A DNA stretch of 16,002 bases from Betaproteobacteria bacterium (lineage in GTDB: Bacteria > Pseudomonadota > Gammaproteobacteria > Burkholderiales > SG8-39), in assembly GCA_004298295.1 (NCBI GenBank), contig SCUH01000078.1, positions 1-16,002 of the forward strand. Direction: 5' to 3'. This document shows, in pieces, positions 1 through 6,519 of the stretch (position 1 is its first letter; each line of letters starts with the position of its first letter). The notes below the pieces were generated by a model, which was not told the DNA's origin, did not search any database, and worked only from the letters and a program-made list of their open reading frames with translations. The position numbers were made by a program, and so were the translations under genes.

Positions 1-454
1 GCAGCCCCTGGGTCGGATGCGCGTGGCGGCCGTCGCCGGCGTTGATCACGTGCTCGTGCGCCTTGACGTGGCGCGCGATGAGGAACGGCGCGCCGCTGGA
101 AGCGTGCCGCACCACGAAGACGTCGGCCTGCATCGCCGAGAGATTGGCCACGGTGTCGAGCAGCGACTCGCCCTTGGAGGTGGAGCTCGCCGCGATGTTC
201 AGATTGATGACGTCGGCCGAGAGGCGCTTGGCGGCGATCTCGAACGTGGTGCGCGTGCGGGTCGAGCCCTCGAAGAACAGGTTGAACACGCTCTTGCCGC
301 GCAGCAGCGGCACCTTCTTCACCTCGCGCTCGGTGACGCCGACGAAGGACTCGGCGGTGTCGAGAATCTGCAGCAGGATCTCGCGCGGCAGCCCCTCGAT
401 GGACAGCAGGTGCTGCAGCTTGCCGCCGGCGTTGAGCTGCGGGTTACGCGGCAT
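1..454 (-). CDS. pyrB: Aspartate carbamoyltransferase catalytic chain, 5' part (cut by window edge)
   Basis: This enzyme condenses carbamoyl phosphate with aspartate, the first committed step of pyrimidine synthesis, in the cytoplasm. Only the first 151 codons lie in the window; the gene runs off base 1. The carbamoyl-phosphate loop FFEGSTRTRTTFE (residues about 61-73) and the later HPTQGL motif are both visible, and they fix the family. The family more often has Asn where this protein has Gly before STRT. The chosen ATG (454-452) overlaps the pyrR stop by 11 bp, which implies coupled translation. A dihydroorotase-like pyrC often follows in betaproteobacteria, but that region is outside the window. 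Identity is near certain; the start is well supported because the family alignment begins close by, at NPQLN. Confidence 0.96.
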   Translation of the reverse strand, partial: MPRNPQLNAGGKLQHLLSIEGLPREILLQILDTAESFVGVTEREVKKVPLLRGKSVFNLFFEGSTRTRTTFEIAAKRLSADVINLNIAASSTSKGESLLDTVANLSAMQADVFVVRHASSGAPFLIARHVKAHEHVINAGDGRHAHPTQGL

Positions 455-944
455 CTTCCAGCTCGAGCGCAAGCCTGCCGTCGGCAGCGCGCTTCAGGCG
501 CAGGCGCATGCCCGCCGGCACTTCGACCCGCGCGCCGCAATGCTGCGCGCAGATCGGCAATTGCCGGCCGCCGCGGTCGACCAGCACCGCGAGCGCGATG
601 CTGCGCGGCCGTCCATAGTCGAACAGCTCGTTCATCGCCGCGCGCACCGTGCGCCCGGTGTAGAGCACGTCGTCGACCAGCAGCACGTCCTTGCCTTCGA
701 TCGCGAACGGGATGCGCGTGCGCTTCGGGTCGTGCTTCAGTCCCTGCTTGTGGTAGTCGTCGCGGTAGAAGGCGATATCCATCAGGCCGAGCGGCTCGGT
801 GAGCCCGAGCATGGCATGCAGCCGCTCCGCGAGCCAGGCGCCGCCGGTGAACACACCGACCATGACGGTCGCCGGCGTGACGCACGCGCGCAGGGCGGCC
901 GCGAGCGGCGGCAGCAGGGCTTCGGCGTCAGGCAGCGCGCTCAC
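444..944 (-). CDS. pyrR: PyrR-type regulator / uracil phosphoribosyltransferase
   Basis: A 166-residue phosphoribosyltransferase-fold protein. The PRPP-binding motif VLLVDDVLYTGRTVRAA is at residues 87-103, and the LVDRGGRQLPI stretch typical of PyrR follows at 121-131. In Bacillus the family binds pyr mRNA and attenuates transcription, and it also makes UMP from uracil and PRPP. RNA binding is not established for proteobacterial members. The loop that is Arg-containing in the Bacillus protein reads GVFTGGAW here (residues 30-37). The start is GTG at 944-942, inside the 3' end of ruvX (17 bp overlap), and the stop overlaps pyrB. Position directly before pyrB supports a pyrimidine role; whether it regulates or only salvages uracil cannot be told. 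Confidence 0.93.
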   Translation of the reverse strand: MSALPDAEALLPPLAAALRACVTPATVMVGVFTGGAWLAERLHAMLGLTEPLGLMDIAFYRDDYHKQGLKHDPKRTRIPFAIEGKDVLLVDDVLYTGRTVRAAMNELFDYGRPRSIALAVLVDRGGRQLPICAQHCGARVEVPAGMRLRLKRAADGRLALELEDAA

Positions 945-1344
945 CGAAGTACTGCTCGAGGATCAGCTGCGCCGCGACGGAGTCGATCGTCAGCCGGGGG
1001 GCATGCCGGCCGCGCAGCCGGTGTTCGGCTTCGACCGAAGTGAAGCGTTCATCGACCAGCTCCACTGGAACGCGGAACCTGCCGCGCAGCTGGCGCGCGA
1101 AGCGCTCGGCACGCTGCGTGGTTTCGTGCGCCGAGCCGTTCGCCGCCAGCGGCAGGCCGACCACGAGGCGCGCCGGCTTCCATTCCGCGACCAGCCGCCC
1201 GATCGCGGCAAAGCGCGCGTCGCCGGTGGCGGCGATGCCGGGCAGCGGGTGCGCGGTGCGCAGTTCGGGCTCGCCCACCGCGACGCCAATGCGCTTGCTG
1301 CCGTAATCGAATGCGAGGACGGTGCCGGCGGTCTTCTCAGGCAT
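928..1344 (-). CDS. ruvX: RuvX/YqgF-family RNase H-fold nuclease
   Basis: A 138-residue protein of the YqgF family: an RNase H-like fold proposed to act as a Holliday-junction resolvase and implicated in 16S rRNA 5' processing in E. coli. Visible motifs are AFDYGSKRIGVAVG (residues 11-24, first catalytic Asp at 13), VVGLPL (61-66), VDERFTS (97-103) and DSVAAQLILEQY (121-132, Asp 121). These are the usual acidic positions of the fold. The ATG at 1344-1342 is chosen because the family begins just before the FDYG strand; an in-frame extension to 1440 has low-complexity Arg/Ser sequence and overlaps yqgE. It overlaps yqgE upstream by 8 bp and pyrR downstream by 17 bp, so translation is probably coupled. 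Confidence 0.95.
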   Translation of the reverse strand: MPEKTAGTVLAFDYGSKRIGVAVGEPELRTAHPLPGIAATGDARFAAIGRLVAEWKPARLVVGLPLAANGSAHETTQRAERFARQLRGRFRVPVELVDERFTSVEAEHRLRGRHAPRLTIDSVAAQLILEQYFGERAA

Positions 1345-1909
1345 GTCCCGCCGCGTCCGCGAGGCGCGCGAAGTCGAGTCCCAGCAGCTCCATCGCCGCC
1401 GGCAGACGCTCTTCGGCGGGCAGGTCGAAGATGATGGCATCCCGCGCCTCGACCGTGAGCCACGCGTTCTGCCCCAGTTCGTGCTCGAGCTGGCCGGCCG
1501 ACCAGCCGGCGTAGCCCAGCGTCACCAGGATCCGATCGGGCCCTTCGCCGCGCCCCAACGCCTCGAGGATGTCCTTCGAGGTGGTGAGGCCGATCAGGTC
1601 GCGCACGCGCAGGGTCGAATGCCAGTTGCCGGTGGGCGCGTGCAGCACGAATCCGCGGTCGGTCTGCACCGGCCCGCCGAAGTAGATCGGCGCGCCGGCG
1701 ATCTCGCGGGCGCGCAGTGTGAGCGAAAGGCGCTCGAACAGCGCCTGCAGCGTCATGTCGAGCGGTCGGTTGACGACGATACCGAGCGCGCCCTGGTCGT
1801 TGTGCTCGCAGACGTAGGTCAGCGTCCTCGCGAAATACGGATCCGCCATGTTCGGCATGGCGATCAGGAAATGGTGCGTCAGATCGATCGAGGACATGCG
1901 CGGCTGCAT
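1337..1909 (-). CDS. yqgE: UPF0301 family protein YqgE (AlgH-like)
   Basis: A 190-residue member of the YqgE/AlgH family; the molecular function is not firmly known. Family signatures are HFLIAMPNM (residues 13-21), GALGIVVNRP (40-49), YFGGPVQTDRGFVLH (76-90) and LVTLGYAGWSAGQLE (128-142). Length matches the usual 185-200 residues. The ATG at 1909 is preferred over a second one at 1897 because GGGGG lies four bases upstream of it; the protein would be 186 residues from the second. It is followed immediately by ruvX, an adjacency seen across many proteobacteria, and lies 47 bp after the rubredoxin gene. An upstream extension to 2107 runs antisense-like through the rubredoxin gene and was discarded. 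Confidence 0.94.
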   Translation of the reverse strand: MQPRMSSIDLTHHFLIAMPNMADPYFARTLTYVCEHNDQGALGIVVNRPLDMTLQALFERLSLTLRAREIAGAPIYFGGPVQTDRGFVLHAPTGNWHSTLRVRDLIGLTTSKDILEALGRGEGPDRILVTLGYAGWSAGQLEHELGQNAWLTVEARDAIIFDLPAEERLPAAMELLGLDFARLADAAGHA

Positions 1910-1956
1910 TTTACCCCCGGCCCCGGCAGGCGAGGCGAATCCGGCTTGCCGAACGC

Positions 1957-2142
1957 TCAGATCTGCACCATCTCGAAATCTTCCTTGCGGGCGCCGCACT
2001 CCGGACAGGTCCAGTTCATCGGCACGTCCTGCCAGCGCGTGCCCGGCGCCAGACCCTCTTCCGGCAAGCCCTTTTCTTCGTCGTACACGAAACCGCACAC
2101 CAGGCACATCCAGGTGCGGTACTGAACTTGGCTTTCGGTCAT
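1957..2142 (-). CDS. Rubredoxin
   Basis: A 61-residue one-iron electron carrier of the cytoplasm. The four iron-ligating cysteines sit in two knuckles, CLVCG (Cys13, Cys16) and CPECG (Cys46, Cys49), with the conserved aromatic and Asp/Glu residues between them (YDEEKG, MNWTCPEC). Spacing and length are those of a single-domain rubredoxin. The ATG at 2142 is the first sensible start; longer in-frame extensions have no family counterpart. It is the first gene of the minus-strand group leading to pyrB and is divergent from thiD across 85 bp. No rubredoxin reductase or alkane hydroxylase lies in the window, so the electron partner is unknown. Confidence 0.96.
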   Translation of the reverse strand: MTESQVQYRTWMCLVCGFVYDEEKGLPEEGLAPGTRWQDVPMNWTCPECGARKEDFEMVQI

Positions 2143-2227
2143 GCAGTGCTGCCGCACTCGCAGGTTAAAATGGAGCGGCATCTTAACGCATTCCCACGGG
2201 CCGACGTTGCGCTGCGCGCGGCCCCAC
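2143..2227. promoter_or_regulatory. Divergent intergenic region between rubredoxin and thiD with -10-like hexamers
   Basis: This 85 bp gap must hold the promoters of both transcription units. On the plus strand TAAAAT at 2166-2171 resembles a sigma-70 -10 box, giving a thiD leader of roughly 50 bases. On the minus strand TAAGAT (2185-2180) could serve the rubredoxin gene. No good -35 match is present at the right distance for either. The leader is too short for a TPP riboswitch and lacks its conserved CUGAGA and ACCUGA blocks. The boxes were assigned by eye. Confidence 0.35.
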
Positions 2228-3031
2228 ATGGCCAAATCCCCGCCCATCGTCGTCGTCTTTGCCGCCTCGGATCCGACTGCCGGCGCCGGGCTGCAGGCCG
2301 ATCTGCTGGCGCTCTCCGCGCTGGCCTGCCACGGCGCCACGGTGGTGACCGCGCTGACGGTTCAGGACACGCATGGCGTGCACCGCGTGCAACCACTGGA
2401 CGCCGAGTGGATCGAGCAGCAGGCGCGCGCGCTGCTGGCCGACCTCCCGGTGGCAGTGTTCAAGCTCGGCGTGCTGGCCTCGGCCGCCAACGTCGCCGCG
2501 GTAGCGCGCATTCTCGCCGAGCACCCGCACGCGCCGGTGGTGTTCGATCCGGTGCTCGCCTCAGGCCGTGGGGAAGTCCTCGCGAACGACGAGGTGCGCG
2601 CGGCGATGTGCGCTAGGCTCTTGCCGCGCACCACCGTGCTGACGCCGAACAGCGTCGAGGTGCGGCGACTCGCCGGCGATGCCGAGACCGCGCCCCTCGC
2701 GCAAAGTGCGCGGCGCCTGATCAGCCTCGGGGCGCGCTACGTGCTCGTCACTGGAACCCACGAAGCGACGCGCGATGTGGTGAATACGCTCTACGACGCC
2801 AGCGGCGTCGTGCGCGAGGACCGCTGGCCACGCCTCGCCGGCGGCTTTCACGGCTCGGGCTGCACGCTTGCCTCCGCCATCGCGGCGCAACTGGCCCGGG
2901 GCCTGGACGTGCCCGCAGCGGTGCGCGCTGCGCAGGACTATGCCTGGCGTACGCTCGAGGCCGCGTTCCGGCCCGGATCCGGGCAATCGATCCCCGACCG
3001 CTTGTACGCCTTGCGTGGATTGGCGCCATGA
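2228..3031 (+). CDS. thiD: Hydroxymethylpyrimidine / phosphomethylpyrimidine kinase
   Basis: A 267-residue ribokinase-fold kinase that phosphorylates HMP and then HMP-phosphate to give HMP-PP for thiamine synthesis. Substrate-loop motif FAASDPTAGAGLQADL is at residues 11-26, TALTVQDTHG at 41-50, DPVLASGRGE at 107-116, and the anion hole GFHGSGCTLASA at 206-217, with the catalytic Cys at 211. The SDPTAGAG loop differs from the SSGGAG form of E. coli ThiD but looks like other betaproteobacterial copies as I remember them. The ATG at 2228 begins just before the first strand; upstream extension to 2141 crosses the promoter region. No obvious Shine-Dalgarno sequence precedes it. The stop overlaps the thiE start as ATGA. 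Confidence 0.94.
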   Translation: MAKSPPIVVVFAASDPTAGAGLQADLLALSALACHGATVVTALTVQDTHGVHRVQPLDAEWIEQQARALLADLPVAVFKLGVLASAANVAAVARILAEHPHAPVVFDPVLASGRGEVLANDEVRAAMCARLLPRTTVLTPNSVEVRRLAGDAETAPLAQSARRLISLGARYVLVTGTHEATRDVVNTLYDASGVVREDRWPRLAGGFHGSGCTLASAIAAQLARGLDVPAAVRAAQDYAWRTLEAAFRPGSGQSIPDRLYALRGLAP

Positions 3032-3669
3032 AGCTGCGCGGGCTCTACGTGATTACGCCCGATGACGCGGACGGCGCGCGATTCCTGGCGCGGGTCAGCC
3101 AGGCCCTCGAGAGCGCCAGCGCGGGCGGTTGGGCGGCACTGCAATACCGCAACAAGCTCGCCACTGGCCAGCAGCGACTCGCGCAGGCGCACGCGCTCAC
3201 CTCACTCGCGCGCCGCATTGGCATTCCAATCATCATCAACGACGATGTCGAGCTGGCGCTCCAGGTTCAGGCCGACGGCGTTCATCTCGGCCGCGAGGAT
3301 GGCGGCCTGGACGCGGCACGCCGGCGCCTGCCAGGGAGGATCCTCGGCGCCTCCTGCCACGACTCGCTGGCCGCCGCACGTGCCGCGGTCGCCGCCGGCG
3401 CCGATTACGTCGCCTTCGGCGCCGTGTACGCCTCGCGCACCAAACCTGCCGCCGCGCGCGCGCCGCTCGCGCTGTTTCGCGACGCGCGCTCGCTCGGCGT
3501 ACCGTTGGTCGCGATCGGCGGCATCGACGCGGGCAACGCCGACGCCGTCATCCGCGCCGGCGCCGACGCGATCGCAGTGATTTCGGCGCTGTTCGACGCG
3601 CCGCAGGTCGCGGCCCGCGCCCGCGCCTTGGCAAACCTGTTCAACAACTCTCGATCGGCAACCCCATGA
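3028..3669 (+). CDS. thiE: Thiamine-phosphate synthase
   Basis: A 213-residue TIM-barrel enzyme that joins HMP-PP with thiazole phosphate to form thiamine phosphate. Family motifs in order: QYRNK (residues 39-43, pyrophosphate binding), IINDDVELA (69-77), ADGVHLGREDGG (82-93), GASCHDS (107-113), ADYVAFGAVYASRTK (125-139, the flexible product-side loop) and VAIGGI (161-166). All are intact. The ATG lies in an ATGA overlap with the thiD stop, and its own TGA overlaps the hemL start in the same way. ThiD and ThiE catalyse consecutive steps, so coupling fits. No thiazole-branch genes (thiG, thiO, thiS) are in the window. Confidence 0.96.
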   Translation: MKLRGLYVITPDDADGARFLARVSQALESASAGGWAALQYRNKLATGQQRLAQAHALTSLARRIGIPIIINDDVELALQVQADGVHLGREDGGLDAARRRLPGRILGASCHDSLAAARAAVAAGADYVAFGAVYASRTKPAAARAPLALFRDARSLGVPLVAIGGIDAGNADAVIRAGADAIAVISALFDAPQVAARARALANLFNNSRSATP

Positions 3670-4946
3670 GCACACGCAACGAAACTCTCTTTGCCCGCGC
3701 GCAGCGCTGCATTCCGGCGGGCGTCAATTCGCCGGTGCGCGCGTTTCGCGCCGTGGGCGGCGCACCCGCATTCCTGGAGCGCGCCTCGGGGGCGTATCTA
3801 TGGGACGCCGATGGCCGCCGCTACATCGACTATGTCGGCTCCTGGGGCCCGATGATTGCCGGACACACGCATCCGGCGGTCGTCGAAGCGGTGCAGGCTG
3901 CGGCGGCTCGGGCGCTGTCGTTTGGCGCGCCGACCGAGGCCGAGATCGAGATCGCGGAGGCGATTTGCCGGCTCGTGCCCTCGATCGAGATGGTGCGCCT
4001 CGTGTCTTCGGGGACCGAGGCGACCATGAGCGCGCTGCGGCTCGCGCGCGGCTTCACCGGGCGCGACCTCATCGTCAAGTTCGAGGGCTGCTACCACGGC
4101 CATGCCGACGCGCTCCTCGTCAAGGCCGGCTCGGGCGCACTCACTTTCGGCAATCCGAGTTCGGCCGGCGTGCCGGCGCCGACTGCGGCGCAGACGCTGG
4201 TGCTGGATTACAACGATACGCCGCAGGTGCAGGCGACGTTCGCCGCGCGTGGCGGTGAAATCGCCGCCGTCATCGTCGAGCCGGTCGCGGGCAACATGAA
4301 CCTGGTGCTGCCGAAACCCGGGTTCCTCGAGGCGCTGCGGGAGAACTGCTCGCGCCACGGCGCCGTGCTGATTTTCGACGAAGTGATGACCGGTTTTCGC
4401 GTCGCGCTGGGCGGCGCCCAGGCGCGCTACGGCATGCAGCCGGATCTCACCACACTGGGCAAGGTGATTGGCGGCGGACTGCCGGTGGGCGCCTTCGGCG
4501 GTCGGCGCGACATCATGCAGAAAATTGCGCCGCTGGGGCCCGTCTACCAGGCCGGCACGCTCTCGGGCAATCCGGTCGCCGTTGCCGCGGGTCTCGCGAC
4601 GCTGAAGCTGGTGGAGGCGCCCGGATTCCAGGACGGGATTGAAGCCGTCACCAAGTCACTGGTGCAGGGATTGATGGAAGAGGCCCGGAAAGCCAAGGTG
4701 ACCTTCTCCGCCCAATCCATCGGCAGCCTATTCGGAATCTACTTCAGGGCTTCACCGCCGACAAGCTTCGCCGAGGTGATGCAATGCGACAAGGACCGTT
4801 TCAACCGGTTCTTCCACGAGATGCTGGCGCGCGGCGTGTATCTGGCGCCGTCCGCGTACGAGGCGGGATTCGTGTCCGCATCGCATGGCGCTAAGGAGAT
4901 CGATGCCACACTCGCCGCCGCGCGCGAGGCCTTCCGCACGCTATAG
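3666..4946 (+). CDS. hemL: Glutamate-1-semialdehyde 2,1-aminomutase
   Basis: A 426-residue PLP enzyme that moves the amino group of glutamate-1-semialdehyde to make 5-aminolevulinate for haem and other tetrapyrroles (C5 pathway). Motifs: IPAGVNSPVRAF at residues 16-27, SSGTEATMSALRLAR at 114-128 (PLP phosphate contact), CYHGHAD at 142-148, IFDEVMTGFR at 236-245 (Asp to the pyridine nitrogen) and TTLGKVIGGGLP at 262-273 with Lys266 as the expected Schiff-base lysine. Length is the usual about 426-430. A much longer in-frame extension to 3129 runs over thiE and was rejected. It starts in an ATGA overlap with thiE. Its TAG stop abuts and overlaps the opposing mgtE coding end. Confidence 0.98.
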   Translation: MSTRNETLFARAQRCIPAGVNSPVRAFRAVGGAPAFLERASGAYLWDADGRRYIDYVGSWGPMIAGHTHPAVVEAVQAAAARALSFGAPTEAEIEIAEAICRLVPSIEMVRLVSSGTEATMSALRLARGFTGRDLIVKFEGCYHGHADALLVKAGSGALTFGNPSSAGVPAPTAAQTLVLDYNDTPQVQATFAARGGEIAAVIVEPVAGNMNLVLPKPGFLEALRENCSRHGAVLIFDEVMTGFRVALGGAQARYGMQPDLTTLGKVIGGGLPVGAFGGRRDIMQKIAPLGPVYQAGTLSGNPVAVAAGLATLKLVEAPGFQDGIEAVTKSLVQGLMEEARKAKVTFSAQSIGSLFGIYFRASPPTSFAEVMQCDKDRFNRFFHEMLARGVYLAPSAYEAGFVSASHGAKEIDATLAAAREAFRTL

Positions 4947-6353
4947 CAGGAACAAGGTCGCCAGACCGAGGAAGATGAAGAACCCGCCCGAGTCGGTGCA
5001 GGCGGTGATCAGGACCGACGCGCCGACCGCCGGATCGCGGCCGAGCCGCGCGCGCAGATGGGGAATCGCCACCCCCATCCCCGCGGCGAGCAGCAGCGTG
5101 AGCAGCATGGCGAGCGCCATCACGCCGCCGAGCGCGACGTTGCCGTAAAGGAGATACGCCACGCCGCCGAGCAGCGTGCCCCAGGCGACGCCGTTGAGGG
5201 TCGCGACGCCCAGTTCCTTGCGCAGCAGCCGCACCCAGAAATCGCCCTGGATCTGGCCGAGCGCGAGCGCGCGCACGATCATGGTGATGGTCTGGTTGCC
5301 CGAGTTGCCGCCAATGCCGGCCACGATCGGCATGAGCGCTGCCAGCGCGACCAGCTTTTCGATCGATCCCTCGAACGCTCCGATCACCCGCGAGGCGATG
5401 AATGCGGTCACCAGGTTGACTGCCAGCCACGCCCAGCGGTTGCGAAAGCTGTGCCACACCGGTGCGAAGATGTCTTCCTCTTCGCGCAGGCCCGATTCGG
5501 CGAGCTGCGATTCCGCGTTCTTGGCGCGGATGTGGTCCACCACCGCATTCACGGTCAGCCGGCCGACCAGGCGGTCGAAATGATCGACCACCGGCGCCGA
5601 TACCAGGTCGTAGCGCTCGAACGCCTGCGCCGCGTCTTCGGCGGCGTCCTCCGGATGCAGCTGCAGGCTTTCGGGCGAGATCGCCTGGCGCACCTCGAGC
5701 TCGAGATCGGAGACGATCAGGCGTGCGAGCGGCAGCGTGCCGCGCAGCCGCTGCTCGCGATCGACCACGAACAGCTGGTCGGTGTGGCCGGGGAGCTCGT
5801 CCATCCGCCTGAGGTAGCGCGTCACCGCCTCGAGCGTGACGTCGTCGCGCACCGTGATCTGGTCGAAGTCCATCAGCGCGCCGACGGTGCCCTCCTCATA
5901 GGAGAGCGCCGCGCGCAGCTGCTCGCGTTCGGCCTGCGGCAGCGCCCGGATGACGTCCTGCACCACCGCATCCGGCAGGTCCGGCACGAGGTCCGCGATC
6001 TCGTCGGCCTCGAGGGTCTCGGCGGCAGCGACCAGCTCGCGCGGTTCCATGCTGGCGATGAGCGACTCGCGCACCGCGTCGGAAACTTCGAGCAGGATCT
6101 CGCCGTCGCGGTCCGCCTTGACCAGATCCCAGACGATCAGCCGCTCCTCCAGCGGCAGCGCTTCGAGCACCGCCGCCACATCGGCCGGATGCAGGCGCTC
6201 GAGCTTGGCGCGAATCTCGGCCAGCAGGGGCGGTACCGAATCGGGGACCGCTGCCCCGACCTCGTCGGGGCGCAGGCGCGCGAGAATCGCCTGGACGTCG
6301 CCGAGGTTCTGCTGCAGGTCCTCGACTTCCAGCCGGGTCGGGAGTTCGCTCAC
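4941..6353 (-). CDS. mgtE: MgtE-family magnesium transporter
   Basis: A 470-residue inner-membrane Mg2+ channel/transporter. Domain order matches the family: an acidic helical N domain (about residues 45-155), a CBS pair (about 160-275), a plug-like linker (about 278-300), then five transmembrane helices (about 306-470). The pore-region motif PIVAGIGGNSGNQT is at 342-355, and ITACTDSGGFFIFLGLA (449-465) carries Asp454 at the place of the Mg2+-site Asp of Thermus MgtE. The start is GTG at 6353, decided by a full AAGGAGG (6370-6364) ten bases upstream, inside the end of the small gene before it. Family knowledge says the N and CBS domains close the pore when cytosolic Mg2+ is high. No mgtE-type Mg2+ riboswitch can precede it here, since coding sequence lies directly upstream. 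Confidence 0.96.
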   Translation of the reverse strand: MSELPTRLEVEDLQQNLGDVQAILARLRPDEVGAAVPDSVPPLLAEIRAKLERLHPADVAAVLEALPLEERLIVWDLVKADRDGEILLEVSDAVRESLIASMEPRELVAAAETLEADEIADLVPDLPDAVVQDVIRALPQAEREQLRAALSYEEGTVGALMDFDQITVRDDVTLEAVTRYLRRMDELPGHTDQLFVVDREQRLRGTLPLARLIVSDLELEVRQAISPESLQLHPEDAAEDAAQAFERYDLVSAPVVDHFDRLVGRLTVNAVVDHIRAKNAESQLAESGLREEEDIFAPVWHSFRNRWAWLAVNLVTAFIASRVIGAFEGSIEKLVALAALMPIVAGIGGNSGNQTITMIVRALALGQIQGDFWVRLLRKELGVATLNGVAWGTLLGGVAYLLYGNVALGGVMALAMLLTLLLAAGMGVAIPHLRARLGRDPAVGASVLITACTDSGGFFIFLGLATLFLL

Positions 6354-6487
6354 GCGGCGACCGCCTCCTTGCCGCGACGCTCGGCCTCGATGCCGAACCA
6401 GGAAGACAGCAGCGCCGCAAACACCAGCGCGATCACGGCCGTGGCGCGCACGACGAACTTCCAGTCATAGCGCGAAGCGGTCGACAT
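6350..6487 (-). CDS. Small single-helix membrane protein coupled to mgtE
   Basis: An open frame of 45 residues, ATG at 6487 to TGA at 6352-6350. It has a short polar head (MSTASRYDWK), one hydrophobic stretch (about residues 11-32, FVVRATAVIALVFAALLSSW then FG) and a charged tail IEAERRGKEAVAA, as expected for a one-helix inner-membrane protein. By my count 39 of 44 codons after the start end in G or C, like the neighbouring real genes. It fills the space between mtgA (32 bp before it) and mgtE, and its TGA overlaps the mgtE GTG as GTGA. I do not recognise a family. A role with MgtE is suggested only by position; an incidental frame is the alternative. There is no clear Shine-Dalgarno sequence of its own. 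Confidence 0.7.
   Translation of the reverse strand: MSTASRYDWKFVVRATAVIALVFAALLSSWFGIEAERRGKEAVAA
6364..6370 (-). promoter_or_regulatory. Strong Shine-Dalgarno sequence for mgtE inside the upstream small gene
   Basis: On the minus strand these bases read AAGGAGG, a complete anti-16S match, ten bases before the mgtE GTG. They also encode Lys-Glu near the end of the 45-residue protein, so ribosomes finishing that gene pass directly over the mgtE initiation site. The match is seen directly; coupling is inferred. Confidence 0.75.
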
Positions 6488-6519
6488 GCGCCCGAGTCTA
6501 GCGCCCGTAGCGTCCGAGG

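Noticed and set aside
928..1440. A longer RuvX starting at 1440
   Set aside because: The added 32 residues are Arg/Ser/Cys-rich, overlap yqgE by about 100 bp and precede the normal family N-terminus.
2143..2227. A TPP riboswitch before thiD
   Set aside because: The leader is only about 50-60 bases and lacks the conserved riboswitch blocks.
3129..3665. A 179-residue N-terminal extension of HemL
   Set aside because: It is an Arg-rich frame running over thiE; HemL family members start at the ATG at 3666.
5058..6470. A 470-codon plus-strand open frame opposite mgtE
   Set aside because: It mirrors mgtE almost exactly, is His/Arg/Gln-rich without any fold signature, and arises from GC-rich codons read on the reverse strand.
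6354..6519. A Mg2+-sensing riboswitch before mgtE
   Set aside because: The space is filled by the small coding frame and a 32 bp gap after mtgA, too little for a known Mg2+ riboswitch.
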